A stretch of 64,000 nt of DNA, from the NCBI GenBank assembly GCA_026260175.1, contig JAKCWW010000770.1, positions 1 through 64,000 of the forward strand, written 5' to 3'. Made by a program: the position numbers and the translations under genes. Shown one piece after another: positions 47,605-55,794 of the stretch. The stretch's first letter is position 1. The number at the start of each line of letters is the position of its first letter. This DNA comes from Reticulitermes lucifugus. Its lineage: Eukaryota; Arthropoda; Insecta; Blattodea; Rhinotermitidae. The notes under the pieces are model-generated. The model ran no database searches. It saw nothing but the letters and a program-made list of their open reading frames with translations, and had not been told where the DNA came from.

Positions 47605-50600
47605 ATCACTATTTTAACAATCCTCCAGACTTTATTCTTTTGTTTAAATAATTCCACACACACACACACACAACACCCCCCCCCCTCTCTCACACACACA
47701 CACACATCACTATTTTAATTAGCCTCCAGACTTTTAATTCTTTTGTTTAAATAATTCCATTCTAAGTTGTAATCATATTTTATTTAGTAAGGAGGGTGAC
47801 TTTCGTGTCACAAATATGGTTCCTTCCTCTGTTCATAATCTCAGTTTCACGGTGATTTTAACAGACTTTTATTTTTTAATTTGTAGTGCAGGGAAGTGGT
47901 TATTGGATGCAAGAGCTTGTAATAGTTTCTGTTACTGTTAAGTGACATAGGGTTTCTTTTTAGGCATTATTTACTTGTTTCATACTTGGGGAAAACATTT
48001 TTAGGGCCATGCCACTGTATGATAGAATATCAGTAATACCTTTGGTGAACATATTTTCATTAAATTTTGTACAGGTTGAAGGCTGATATGAAGGTTGTAC
48101 CAAAAGTAATGAGCATTGTGGAATTGTGATTAGATGTTGGGCAGTATTGTAATGTGTGATACATGACAACTGTTTTCATCTATTGTTGGACACCAGAATG
48201 AAATGCATGTTGCCTGCCCCATCATGTGGTCATATTTCAGTGCCAGAAAATGGCTGGCAAGGACATAATGTTTTGACTACACACAGTGATAAAATTCCTT
48301 GTTAGGGAAGAAGTTCTCACACTGGATACTCACACCTGACTTCAGTGTGCATATGGAGATGCCTGCATGGGTGTTAGCAGTGTCAGCTGGTGGGTCAAGC
48401 ATTTTAAAGATGGGAACAAATTCATTGCTGATGAGCTCTGTAGTGGTTGCCCATGAACTTCCTATACCGAGAGACACAAAGTAAAAATTGATGAGCTCAT
48501 CAGAGAGAATCGATGCTTGACAGTGTGGGCATTAGCAGCAGAAATTGGAATAGGGCACTGTGTGGTCCAGGTGTGGGATTCTTGCTTGCTGACAGAAGAG
48601 CACAAACTTCAGCGGAAAAATGTTAACTCAGTAGTCGGAATGGTATGCTTGGAAAGGCGACAATTTTCTTCACAGCATTATGGCAGTGGTGAAAGCTGGT
48701 TTCATCACTTTGATCCAGAAACAAAGTGACAGAGCATGGAATGGAATCACATAACATTGTCCAAGAAAAAGAAGCCTAAAACAGTGCTCTCAGCCTGTAA
48801 GACCATGGGAATTGTCTCTTGGGTACCGTCAGATGCACTGTGTGATAAATGTCCAGGTAAGGAAAAGTTTATCCTGATATGTGACAATGCATGGCCCCAC
48901 ACTGCTTGTGTGTGTGTGTGGAGAAGATTCAGAAGAATTGCTAGGAACTTCTCCCTCATCCACCCAATAGTCCAGACCGAGTCTCCTCAGACTTCCATCT
49001 GATGGGGTTCATGAAGGATCAGATGCAAGGCCAGCACTATGTGACCAATGAGGCAGTCCAGGAAGCTGTCTGTCATGGTGTATGAACTATTGAAATGGAG
49101 TTCTGCTGCAAGGGGTTCTTCAGACTTCTGGAACTATGGCCAAAAAAGGTGTCGATTGTAATGGGCATTCAGTAGAGAAGTGAATACAGTGCACAGATTT
49201 GACTGACGTGGATTGTTTTACAATTCATACATTTACTTGGCTGTAAAATTAATTTGCTCATGACTTTTGGTATGGCACTCACAGTTGTGAATTTTGGGCC
49301 ATCGTGTATGTTAGCTAAGTTGACGGCTTAAATGAATTTTCCATTTGTTTTGTTGTATCTTCACCAAAGCAAACTGTTGGATAAAAAAATACATATACTT
49401 GTAGATTGTAACAAAATAATCTTGATGGTACATGTATTTTTAGATTGCTGAGCTGTTTGTGAGAAATGTAATGAAATAACTTAAGGGTTTTATGTATCAG
49501 GTTACATGGTGAGTTTTAATGTATCTGATTATACTTATATAGTAACTAAGCTGTGACAGGATTCCAAAAGATACTTTCAAATATGTGAGAAGGGGGGGTG
49601 ATGGAAGTTTGGGAAGATCTGTGAAATGGTGGAAGGATCTGTTTTGTACTGTCTGCAGTGATTCATTGTTCTGAGTAGCTTGGCCACATGAATGTGAAAT
49701 GTTTTGAAATTCGTCATTAATGGATGGAAGGAGTTTGTCCATGGGGAGTCTAGGGGTTTGAGGACACACAAGATATTTACAGGGCAGCCATGCTCATGAT
49801 GTGCTGCAGGTTGCATATTATCCTATGATAATAGCATGATGGCAAGAGAAGTGATGGTATTGAAACTTTAAAAGTCTTTTTTTTTGTGTAGAACCATCTG
49901 TTTATTCTGAAAAATTGTGGTAAAATAATAGTCATGAAATGTAAATGCCCATTTGGTGTAATGTATTGTAAGGTGCAGGTATCCACTACCAAAGGTTTTG
50001 GGTTGAAGACCGGCTGGAGCTACTGGGGTTTTGTTTTGCATGTCTTCTTCATCCATTACTAGTGACAAAGTCAGAAGTTTGTGAATGTGGTGACCACCAG
50101 GCCCTAACATTGTTTGGAGTCCACTTTGGGAGCACCCATAATAGAGAAATGGTTCCTTCACGCATGTGTAGCAATCCAAGGGCAGAAAGACAAAGTCTAC
50201 AACTGGAAGTTTTAAGAAAGGTGTTGTTAAACCAGTGTATAGTACTGATTGTGAGCTTTGTGTGTTTTTGTATGTTCTGTTACAGTGTAAAGTGGTTCTT
50301 ACTTTCTTTCATAGTTGTTGTACATTGTTCATTGCTAAGTTACAGAATTGAAGTAATTTGATCCGCTGCTGATAGTTTTATTTGTGTCTAAAAAGTAAAG
50401 GTAAAGCAATCCCATTACAGGCCTGGACAGACCCTTAGGGTTCCAGGAGGTTGNNNNNNNNNNNNNNNNNNNNNNNNNNNNNNNNNNNNNNNNNNNNNNN
50501 NNNNNNNNNNNNNNNNNNNNNNNNNNNNNNNNNNNNNNNNNNNNNNNNNNNNNNNNNNNNNNNNNNNNNNNNNNNNNNNNNNATAGTGCGACCGAAACGA

Positions 50601-53600
50601 TTATGTCAATGAAAAATTCCAATGACACCATAGGGAATCGAACCCGTGACGTTCCGGTTTTTAGCGTCGTGCCTCAACCAACTGCGCCACCGTGAGCCCC
50701 CGTGTCTAAAAAGTACAGTTACAATAATATCAAGTGTTGGGAATTACCACAACCTCTGGTTATACATGCCTTTATTTGTTTCTGCATGTTTGAGGCTGCA
50801 TGGCAAATAGTTGTTTCAGTATTTCTTTAAATGCATGTCTTACTATTTTGTTTCATTTGTGATGTATAAGGGTTACTATTGTGTATGCAAATCTGCATAG
50901 ATAAAAGGCCATTGATTTTGAGGAGTGACGTAATCACTGAAGCATTTTTGCAACATTTCCCTTGTTGGGTTTGTGATGAGATCTATTGTATTGTGATGGA
51001 ATAAGTAGTCTCATTCCTCTGATTCTACAAGAGAAGTCACTGCCTGAGTAGTTTGTTGGTAATGCTTGGGATTTAATGTTTTGCTGCAGGAAAGGGAACC
51101 AATTTTACAGGCTGCTCTAACTTCTAATGAGTGTAATGGCTGCTCATAAAAAAAGATGGTCATTTTCAGTACTGCATGTGTTTTGGCTAATAACATATCC
51201 AGTGAGATGGAATGTAGCCTGTGAAATTAACTTGCACTATATTGCTAGTAAGTTTTCCCCCTTGTCAGATGCTTTTAGTTTGTGCAATGCCTGTACAGCA
51301 TGACTGGTGGATTTAAACCCATGGAAAAATGTGACTACAAGTGGAGATCATATTTCCATCCCTGCTTTTGGGAAGAAACTCTTCCCTTTTGTCTAAGCCA
51401 CCTCCCTGCTATGTGTCCCCCACCCCTCTCCATCGGTCATGTGTGTCTGTGCATGGGAGAATCAGAAAGTTTATAAAAATCAGTCTCAGTCAGCGCAAAT
51501 TTGATGTTGGATGGTGGTCTACCATAAACACCTACCTATTGCATGTGTAATGTAAAGACAGCTTTCTGGCACCTTGGTTGTGCATGTAGAACTGGTGCAA
51601 GCTCATATCAGAATTGCAATCTGCATGGTGTCATGCACAATAATGTATGCTGCTGCCTTCTCCCCCTTTGCAAAGATGGGTGGAAGGTTGGTGGTCGGAC
51701 ACTAGGCCTCCATTTACTCTACTAGATGAATGGAGGTAACTGGAGACAAATAAAGTACACATGGTTATATTTGGACATCAGTCCTTTATTTTTCCATGTA
51801 GTCATCAGACTTGTTCAGGCACTTGTCACAGCATACATTGAGAGTTTCCAGGCCTTGTCAGTAAAGGGAGATGTCCTGCTCTTGAAGCCACTTCCTGGAC
51901 CCAGGCTTTGAAGGTGTCATCAGATGGAAAATGCTGACCTTGGAGATGTTTTTTTCTGTTTGCCAAACACATGAAAGTCCCAGAGAGACAAGTTAAGACT
52001 GTATGGTGGGTGGAGAGTGCCAGGTGTACCGCACGGGTGGTGGTGCTGTGAGCAGAATGTGGTGTAGCATTATCATACAGTAGTATCACACGTTTTGCAA
52101 GCAGACCAGACTCCGGACAATTAAGGTGGCTTTCTTAGGCATTGCCATTATCATACAGTAGTATCACACGTGCAAGCAGACCAGACTCCAGACAATGAAG
52201 GTGGCTTTCTTAGGCATTGCAACATTGCCTGATAAACTACTGCAGTTCCTGTTGCACCATGCAGTGTGAAATCAGTGAGAATGACACCATGAATGTCTCA
52301 AGACGTTTGAGTCACAGTAGACTTGGTCCACTACTTTGCAGGCAATTGGAGTGCTTTTGTACCATGGATTTCATCTTGTTTCCAGGCTGTAGTGGTTCAC
52401 CAACATCTAATCACTGGTGACAATGCATGACAGAAAGTTACTGCCCTTACATTTGTAATTTTTGAGGTTGGTCACTGAGGTGGCCATTCTGTTGGCCGGA
52501 TAGCTGCACACTTTGTGCTAGTTGAGACATTTATGGACAGTGTCCCAAACTATGAGGGGTTGAGTGCCGCCTGTAACTGCTGCAGGGATACAAGTCAGTC
52601 CACCCACACCATTCTGTTGATGTCATTGACAAACATGTTCAGTGTTGAAGGATCACCACTTTTTGTCTTCATTCATGACACTCATCCAACCATTTGCAGT
52701 TGCAGCACCATTTCTGCACTTGTTGGATGACAAAAAATCTGTGCTGTACACAGTCATAGTCTGTGGATGTTCATGGGTTCCATGTTTTGTGCCAACAGGA
52801 ATTGGGTAATAGTGTGCACCTCTTCCCTTGTCAACTCGTTTAGTAAGGTTGCCATTTTGCAGCTGACACTATGCCAGCACTGCATTTCTTGCACTGTTGA
52901 TGATACCTGCTTCCTAGTGGTGGGAGCACATACCAACTTGCAAAGATTGTTAGTTTCACAGAAGTAAAATAGGGGAACTTACTTTCTAACTTAATCTTTT
53001 ATATTATTATTATTATTATTGGAGCTTCTGAATTAACCTTAATGGAACAAGTCAGTTTTTTCATAATTTCATAGATGTTGGGAGCCCTGTTAGTAATTCT
53101 GAAAAGGTTCAAATGTTTGTATTAACACAGTGTTACTAAAGTTCCCTGGATATCATCATTGATGTAACCATCTGATCTCCAAATTTTTTGTATTTCTGTC
53201 CAGGTGGCATCTCTGAGAGAGAGAGTTATTCAGTGTGCCGTTTGTGAGAAGGCAGCAGAGGTGAAATGCTCTGGGTGTCTCGTCACATGCTACTGCAGTG
53301 CAGATTGTCAAGTAAGAAAAGCATTGCACAGAGGAAATACACGATTGCATCCATACATTTCTTCTCAATGTATTTTGGCCTGTAGCTGCTAAAAATTACC
53401 AAATGAATATTATTTTTTCCCATATTCACTATAATGCCTGTTCTATATGAAACATATGTTGAGCTATAATTATATGCATAAAAAGGTTAAATTGTGTAAA
53501 AATTAGACATAATACTAATCATAAATTTAATTAACCTTCTTCCTTCCTAAGTGTTTTAAACATGACTGTGTGAATTGTTAGCCTCAGGTTTTGCACTTGG

Positions 53601-55354
53601 CAGCAGTTACTTTATCTGCTTTGTTGCTGGTAACATCTGTTGGCGATTCCTCAGTGCTTCGATACACTGTGAGAGCTATCGGACCCTGTGTACCTCTGCA
53701 CACTATCCTATCTGCTGGATCTCCCCTCCCCCCATCCCATGATAGAAAGTTAAACAAAAATTTGTCACTGCTGAGCTGTTACTTGCAGAGAGATTACATT
53801 TGTCATAAACCGTTAATAACATTTCTTGAGTGCGAGACCTTGTGATTTGGAAGTCCATCCATAGGGTGCACAAAATCTAATTTTCATTCAAATTTTGTTT
53901 GTGCAGGCTGTAGTTTTTCTTGTGTTGGAGGAAAGTCAGTCCTGAGTTTTTTTTTTATATATTCCCATTGACTCTTCATAACTTTAGAAATGTGCTTATC
54001 CTGTTGCCATGGCCGAGTTAATACAGACCAGCAAAGAGTATAATGATATGTCTGTGAAACAGGTTGTGGTGCTCTTGGTGAGTAGCTATGGCTGATAGAT
54101 TTAATATGTCACATGTATGGCCTTGCTTGGGGTATACAGTTTAAAATCTGTCATAGCATAGTTTAAGCATAGTCTCAGAATGTTATGTGCATTTATAATT
54201 TTTTTATTGCAGTTTCATTTGCACGTAATTGTGTTCTGTAGGACAGAACTGAATAAGAGTAATAGGGATATGTGACCGTTGCAGTGATTGTCTGTTGTGC
54301 TTGAAAGTGAATGAGAGGATAGGGATATGTGACCGTTACAGTGATCATCTGTTGTGCTTCCACATCACTTGACCTCTAAACAATTCTGCTATAACTACAG
54401 TATTTAATTCAACACATTAATCCACCATGGCATAAACACCAACCAGAAAACATGGGGGGGGGGTATTCCTTTTGAATGAAGATGACAAATTGACAGATGT
54501 TTGTCGGCAGTAAAAGATAACATTCAGAATTGTAAAATGTCTTAACTGATTTATATTTTAAACAATTTTAGCAATTTTAGTTGATGGTATTGTATTTAAG
54601 TATACACACATCTTACAGAATTTGTTGTATTAGTATATCTTTGTACATACTTCCCTGATGATGACCTTGTAGAGGTCGAAACAGGTAGGAGGGACATAAG
54701 TGACAAATGATTATTATTGATTGTGCATTTTATTGGATTAAATACTGTATACTCAATCTATTGCATGGAATATGGATTACATAAAGTGAAATAATTTATT
54801 GGGATCTTTATGGTAGTCATAAAATGACAATGTCAGAGCCTGCAAGGGGATAGTGGCCTTTGTGTCTGGAGTGTTCCCCTTGTTCAGGCATGTACTGTAA
54901 ATTATATTCCATTGTCAATATGTGCCCCTTTGATTGACAGTTTCATGTCAGTAATTATTGGCCTGGTTCCAGTTTAACCATATACTGCTAAGTTCCAAGT
55001 TCCTAGTTCTGCAAGGTCTATTGTGTGTTTGTGCCCCATGTTTCAGTTATCTTCTTTTCATGCAGTCTGTTATGCACACTTAGCAATCCTGTCAGAGATG
55101 CTTTATGCTGATGGATTCCCTTTTCCTGTGTGATGTGACACTAATACCTGTTTTACTGTTGTGCTCTGCCAGTTTCAAAAGGAATTAAATTCAGCCTGAG
55201 ACTAGTTTTTAATTCATGTTGCATAAGTCAGGTGCTTTAAAGCATTCCCACTCTTAATGTTGAGGAGTTAAAATTTGTTGCTTATTGTTTGCTTTAGCTA
55301 GAGGATTGGAATGCCATCCATCATACCGTGTGTTGTGCAGTTCTGGATAACTGA
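24227..55354 (+). CDS. Large MYND-zinc-finger protein gene (exons 2-8; whole gene span)
   Basis: Seven exons join in phase: 24227-24357, 26721-27997, 34852-40958, 43939-44040, 46325-46540, 53204-53311 and 55298-55354 (stop TGA). All introns are GT-AG. With candidate exon 1 the product has 2724 residues. It is mostly charged, Ser/Asn/Gln-rich and probably disordered. A likely helical segment falls at residues 1318-1455, a 75-residue tandem repeat at about 2083-2307, an acidic stretch at 2599-2670 and a C-terminal MYND finger at about 2681-2718. MYND fingers usually bind short proline-rich motifs in partner proteins, so a scaffold or transcription-cofactor role is possible but not shown. I do not recognise an orthologue. 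Confidence 0.85.
24358..26720. other. Intron 2
   Basis: About 2.36 kb, AT-rich, GT-AG bounded. Contains one minus-strand LINE fragment (25694-25924). Nothing else recognised. Confidence 0.75.
25694..25924 (-). pseudogene. CR1/RTE-like LINE fragment in intron 2
   Basis: The minus-strand frame reads NAGQNQMQIVNKTLKNVDMF then KYLGIKVT, then KSILNFRNPCSFSLESSV. This corresponds to the common insect LINE text NAGQNHDIKIANRxFENVxxFKYLGTTVT...RLNSGNACYHSVQ after the catalytic reverse transcriptase motifs. It is a short, old scrap. The same LINE text is frequent in cockroach and termite sequences, to my recollection. Confidence 0.75.
26721..27997 (+). CDS. MYND gene, exon 3
   Basis: The acceptor ttttgcttcag ends at 26720 and the donor gtaagt begins at 27998. 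The frame continues exon 2 as R-HGDQHFQDSLCVDYRPSTR and stays open for 425 codons. The composition is Lys/Ser/Glu/Thr-rich with scattered Cys and no recognisable domain (for example MKKEVCDRKRKIYSN, VKSATVQEEEERV), so it is probably disordered. It ends one base into a codon (G), which exon 4 completes to Ala. The open frame also runs on past the donor to 28086, but the consensus gtaagt and the exact phase match to exon 4 support splicing at 27997. Confidence 0.88.
28089..28435. mobile_element. hAT-type MITE, copy 2
   Basis: 347 bases, ends caggggtggccaaac and gtttggccacccccg. Target duplication ttttaata/ttctaata (one mismatch) at 28081-28088 and 28436-28443. It is clearly the same family as 22220-22567. 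Several sites that are CpG in copy 1 are TpG or CpA here. Confidence 0.92.
28916..29636. mobile_element. 720-bp palindromic element with decayed hammerhead-like ends
   Basis: The left arm (about 28916-29222) is the reverse complement of the right arm (about 29328-29636) with moderate divergence; shared blocks include attaaacctggatta, atatggttatgcaaattt and tagacaccaaat. Near the outer ends the left arm, read on the minus strand, gives CTGATGA then gggaac...gcccc then AAAA. The matching part of the right arm is more decayed. It is the third palindromic element in the window with this motif. A target duplication is not clear. Confidence 0.7.
30240..31440 (-). pseudogene. Mariner transposase relic
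   Basis: The minus strand encodes WKVSAADNQRLLMEVYSNDV then KWCPTFASGR near 31060-31200 (N-terminal helix-turn-helix region) and HSPYSPDLAHSNFHV near 30420-30460 (the HPPYSPDLAPSDFHLF region), followed by LKEHFSGH. There are several stops and frame changes. The ends were not resolved. Confidence 0.8.
31880..31945. repeat. (CATT)n microsatellite
   Basis: Tandem CATT units with one interruption (ccaatcattcattcc). Confidence 0.9.
34285..34480 (+). repeat. Old SINE (family of 2391-2682)
   Basis: Follows the same order as the 2391 copy: gccatgccatggttgatg, then cctcactgtggagg, then ggttcaattcc (decayed B-box), then gggacaggtttt. Many CpGs of the young copy are TpG or CpA here. Confidence 0.75.
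34852..40958 (+). CDS. MYND gene, exon 4 (6.1 kb)
   Basis: The acceptor attgtttcag ends at 34851, the donor gtaagt starts at 40959, and the frame is open for 2035 codons. The first part is Lys/Ser/Glu-rich, with a basic run KNKKKRKRILELFGED near 35690 that could be a nuclear signal. From about 37222 a predicted helical region reads LRIRVRDPESLGITRPRSSF then FEIMDTKLRELTEVTYILLQ, then ALAQAEFANPHQ and SELLKKCWNYCIWVHR. Next comes a Gln/Asn/Ser/Tyr/Pro-rich stretch (37680-39440), with short repeats of the TVPATDRTIPPS type, and then the 75-residue repeats. The 34680-34851 extension of the open frame is intron. The exon is unusually large and may have grown by internal repeat expansion. Confidence 0.92.
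39516..40190 (+). repeat. 225-bp coding tandem repeat, three copies
   Basis: The unit starts ggtgta/ttctcttgcaa at 39516, 39741 and 39966: exactly 225 bases, or 75 codons, each. From about 39600 to 40065 neighbouring units are almost identical, while the outer halves are diverged. This indicates a recent in-frame duplication on top of older repeats. The unit encodes Ser/Asn/Arg-rich text such as SAASDRLSDVASAQNEPASS and ETNILSDRGNN. Confidence 0.95.
41990..42850 (+). pseudogene. Tc1/mariner-superfamily transposase relic
   Basis: Plus-strand fragments read SEFDRYWCSKNSHAVHEV, then EELVNSYHYV, then WCPRMPVTDPYEYYLLGQ (compare WPPRSPDLTPCDFFLWGYLK) and LQEVEDGVERKIANLSRQEL. Stops and frame changes are numerous. 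The order fits a bipartite DDE transposase of the kind common in insects. The ends were not found. Confidence 0.65.
43337..43632 (-). repeat. Old SINE in intron 4
   Basis: The left end has the aaaggtaaagt tail. The right end, reverse-complemented, reads taccaggatatcccaataca then gcaactgggttg, a decayed tRNA-like head, with ggaattgggattacattcc as the weak B-box region. Confidence 0.65.
43939..44040 (+). CDS. MYND gene, exon 5
   Basis: The acceptor atattttacag ends at 43938 and the donor gtatgt starts at 44041. 34 codons, phase 0 at both ends: LYEVLPQPRTVSRDSGYTTP then SPMVGNVSVRDNQK. It is Pro/Ser-rich with no domain. The exon is supported by strong splice sites and exact phase on both sides. 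Confidence 0.82.
45291..45465. mobile_element. pogo/Tigger-like MITE
   Basis: 175 bases with ends cagtaggacccggataagaa and, reverse-complemented, cagtacaaccctgttaagaa, flanked by TA at 45289-45290 and 45466-45467. The CAGTA...ACCC...TTAAGAAG ends and TA duplication fit pogo-type MITEs. Non-coding. Confidence 0.8.
45651..46040 (+). mobile_element. Mariner element, internally deleted, C-terminal frame still open
   Basis: Terminal inverted repeats are gtttggtccgaaagtaat on the left and, reverse-complemented, gggttgctccgaaagtaat on the right, next to TA. The frame 45700-45930 reads PHPPYSPDLAPSDFHLFGPM, then GLRGKQFPNTDAVFEAVKKW, and ends ERWRKCIESGGDFVEK. This is the normal mariner C-terminus including the stop. 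The N-terminal two thirds are absent, so it is not autonomous. Confidence 0.9.
46325..46540 (+). CDS. MYND gene, exon 6 (acidic)
   Basis: The acceptor tgatttcag ends at 46324 and the donor gtgggc starts at 46541. 72 codons, phase 0 at both ends. Strongly acidic: EDELLVGEEYEEHKPYLEES then EDNEDKK, with repeated LTW motifs (KKLLTWIECEDPIPTWCD and TLLTWHESK). The three similar TW-containing phrases suggest a short internal repeat. No domain recognised. Confidence 0.82.
47572..47706. repeat. (CA)n microsatellite cluster with a duplicated flank
   Basis: Three CA runs (about 47574-47602, 47655-47671, 47690-47706) with a poly-C run. The text atcactattttaa...cctccagacttt...attcttttgtttaaataattcca occurs after the first and after the last run, so the block was tandemly duplicated. 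Confidence 0.9.
48088..49283 (+). pseudogene. Mariner element, near full length, broken
   Basis: The left end reads gaaggttgtaccaaaagtaatgag and the right end, reverse-complemented, gagtgccataccaaaagtcatgag. Inside, the plus strand shows VKIDELIRENRCLTVWALAA (helix-turn-helix part), LTEEHKLQR, ESWFHHFDPETK, MEWNHITLSKKKKPKT and KFILICDNAWPHTA (the catalytic-Asp region). Several stops and frame changes make it inactive. This lineage differs from the copy at 45651. Confidence 0.87.
50398..50701 (-). repeat. SINE with target duplication and assembly gap
   Basis: The direct repeat gtgtctaaaaagta is at 50384-50397 and 50702-50715. The minus-strand head reads gtggcgcagttggttgaggc (A-box) and gggttcgattccctatgg (B-box). 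The left end is the aaggtaaagcaatccc tail. 50454-50582 is N. Same family as 1450-1690. CpGs are fairly well kept, so it is a young insertion in a CpG-poor intron. Confidence 0.92.
51740..52990 (-). pseudogene. Mariner-type transposase relic
   Basis: The minus strand reads ATLLNELTREEVHTITQFLL then AQNMEPMNIHRL at 52754-52850 (N-terminus), and MILLYDNATPHSAHSTTTRA, then KKHLQGQHFPSDDTFKAWVQ at 51870-52089 (the catalytic YDNA.PH segment and the C-terminal LKxHLxGxxFxSD segment). There is also a local duplication of about 85 bases (caggaca/atcatacagtagtatcacacg at about 52070 and 52150). Broken in several places. Confidence 0.8.
53204..53311 (+). CDS. MYND gene, exon 7 (first part of MYND finger)
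   Basis: The acceptor tttctgtccag ends at 53203 and the donor gtaaga starts at 53312. 36 codons, phase 0: VASLRERVIQCAVCEKAAEV then KCSGCLVTCYCSADCQ. This is C-x2-C-x7-C-x2-C-x5-C-x3-C, the first six ligands of a MYND finger, with the CSGC and YCS.(D/E)CQ signatures. The next exon supplies the final His and Cys. MYND fingers fold around two zinc ions and act as protein-binding modules. Confidence 0.93.
53988..54077 (+). CDS. Possible cassette exon within the MYND finger
   Basis: The acceptor ataactttag ends at 53987 and the donor gtgagt starts at 54078. It is 90 nt, phase 0 on both sides, and open: KCAYPVAMAELIQTSKEYND then MSVKQVVVLL. If spliced in, it would put 30 residues between CSADCQ and LEDW, breaking MYND spacing but keeping the frame. 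The exon may be chance, since a random 90-nt frame is open roughly a quarter of the time. Confidence 0.3.
54655..54682 (+). ncRNA. Hammerhead-ribozyme-like core motif
   Basis: CTGATGA (54655-54661), an unpaired T, the stem gacct/aggtc (54663-54667 with 54673-54677) closed by a five-base loop, then GAAAC (54678-54682). This matches the CUGANGA-stem II-GAAA core except for the extra U. Partners for stems I and III and an NUH cleavage site could not be assigned, so self-cleavage is not claimed. It is probably the remnant of a retroelement of the kind seen at 10217 and 55531. Confidence 0.4.
55298..55354 (+). CDS. MYND gene, exon 8 (last MYND ligands and stop)
   Basis: The acceptor ttgctttag ends at 55297. 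The exon is phase 0 and encodes LEDWNAIHHTVCCAVLDN, then TGA at 55352-55354. Joined to exon 7 it gives CQLEDWNAIHHTVC, the Q-x3-W-x3-H-x3-C end of a MYND finger (the W-x3-H spacing is also found in PDCD2-type fingers). The protein ends seven residues after the first Cys of the closing CC pair, so the finger is the extreme C-terminus, as in DEAF1 and MTG/Nervy proteins. Confidence 0.9.
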   Translation, partial: LEDWNAIHHTVCCAVLDN

Positions 55355-55794
55355 TTTCTTCAGGACCTCAACAGTTCATGACTATGGACACAGAGGACAA
55401 GGCCATCGGGTGGTAACTGAATCGAGATATACTCCCGAGCAAGAGGATACAGTTCTGTATATGACCTAGAATATAAAATCTGAAATGCAATCTGAAATAT
55501 TGCATACAAATCGTATCAGTACTGTTTAAGCAAAATTCCCTTTTGATTTCAGGCTTCCGCCGCAATGTTGATGTAATCTGTCGTCTTTTGGGTAATTACA
55601 CGGCGTCGTGTGGTAATTATTTACCGACGTTTTCCCATCTTCATGGGTCAAGATTCCAGGAATCTTGACCCATGAAGATGGGACCGACACGTTGTCCTGA
55701 AACGTCGGTAAATGTAATTACCCAAAAGACCACAGATTACAAAATTCCCTTTTGTTTGTTTGCGTGGTAGATCGTGGTGTCCACTGGTAATAAA
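55355..55794 (+). other. Probable 3' UTR of the MYND gene
   Basis: An AATAAA lies at 55789-55794, about 435 bases after the stop. Other AT-rich candidates lie farther on, so the true end is not fixed. A palindromic element (55546-55739) would be inside this UTR. Confidence 0.4.
55531..55754 (+). mobile_element. Palindromic Penelope-like element with 15-bp target duplication
   Basis: The direct repeat caaaattcccttttg is at 55531-55545 and 55740-55754. The 194 bases between comprise a unique head (atttcaggcttccgccgcaa) and an inverted repeat with arms about 55572-55655 and 55662-55740. The right arm carries atgaaga, then a stem, then GAAACGTCGG, a variant of the hammerhead-like core. The head resembles the reverse complement of the tail of the 10217 element (tttcgcggcgacatgattca), so the two belong together in opposite orientations. 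Confidence 0.75.

Larger units (their letters stand above)
46541..53203. other. Intron 6
   Basis: About 6.66 kb. Contains (CA)n tracts (47570-47706), a plus-strand mariner (48088-49283), a SINE with an assembly gap (50398-50701), a minus-strand mariner relic (51740-52990) and a (TTA)n tract near 53002. No exon recognised inside. Confidence 0.75.
53312..55297. other. Intron 7
   Basis: About 1.99 kb. Contains a possible cassette exon (53988-54077) and a lone hammerhead-like motif (54655-54682). Short tandemly similar text (gggatatgtgaccgtt) occurs at about 54266 and 54320. Nothing else recognised. Confidence 0.7.

Noticed and set aside
53591-53845. 84-codon frame in intron 7
   Set aside because: It has an acceptor-like cag before it but no donor in a useful phase, and the text is not conserved-looking. 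Joining it would destroy the MYND spacing and end translation.
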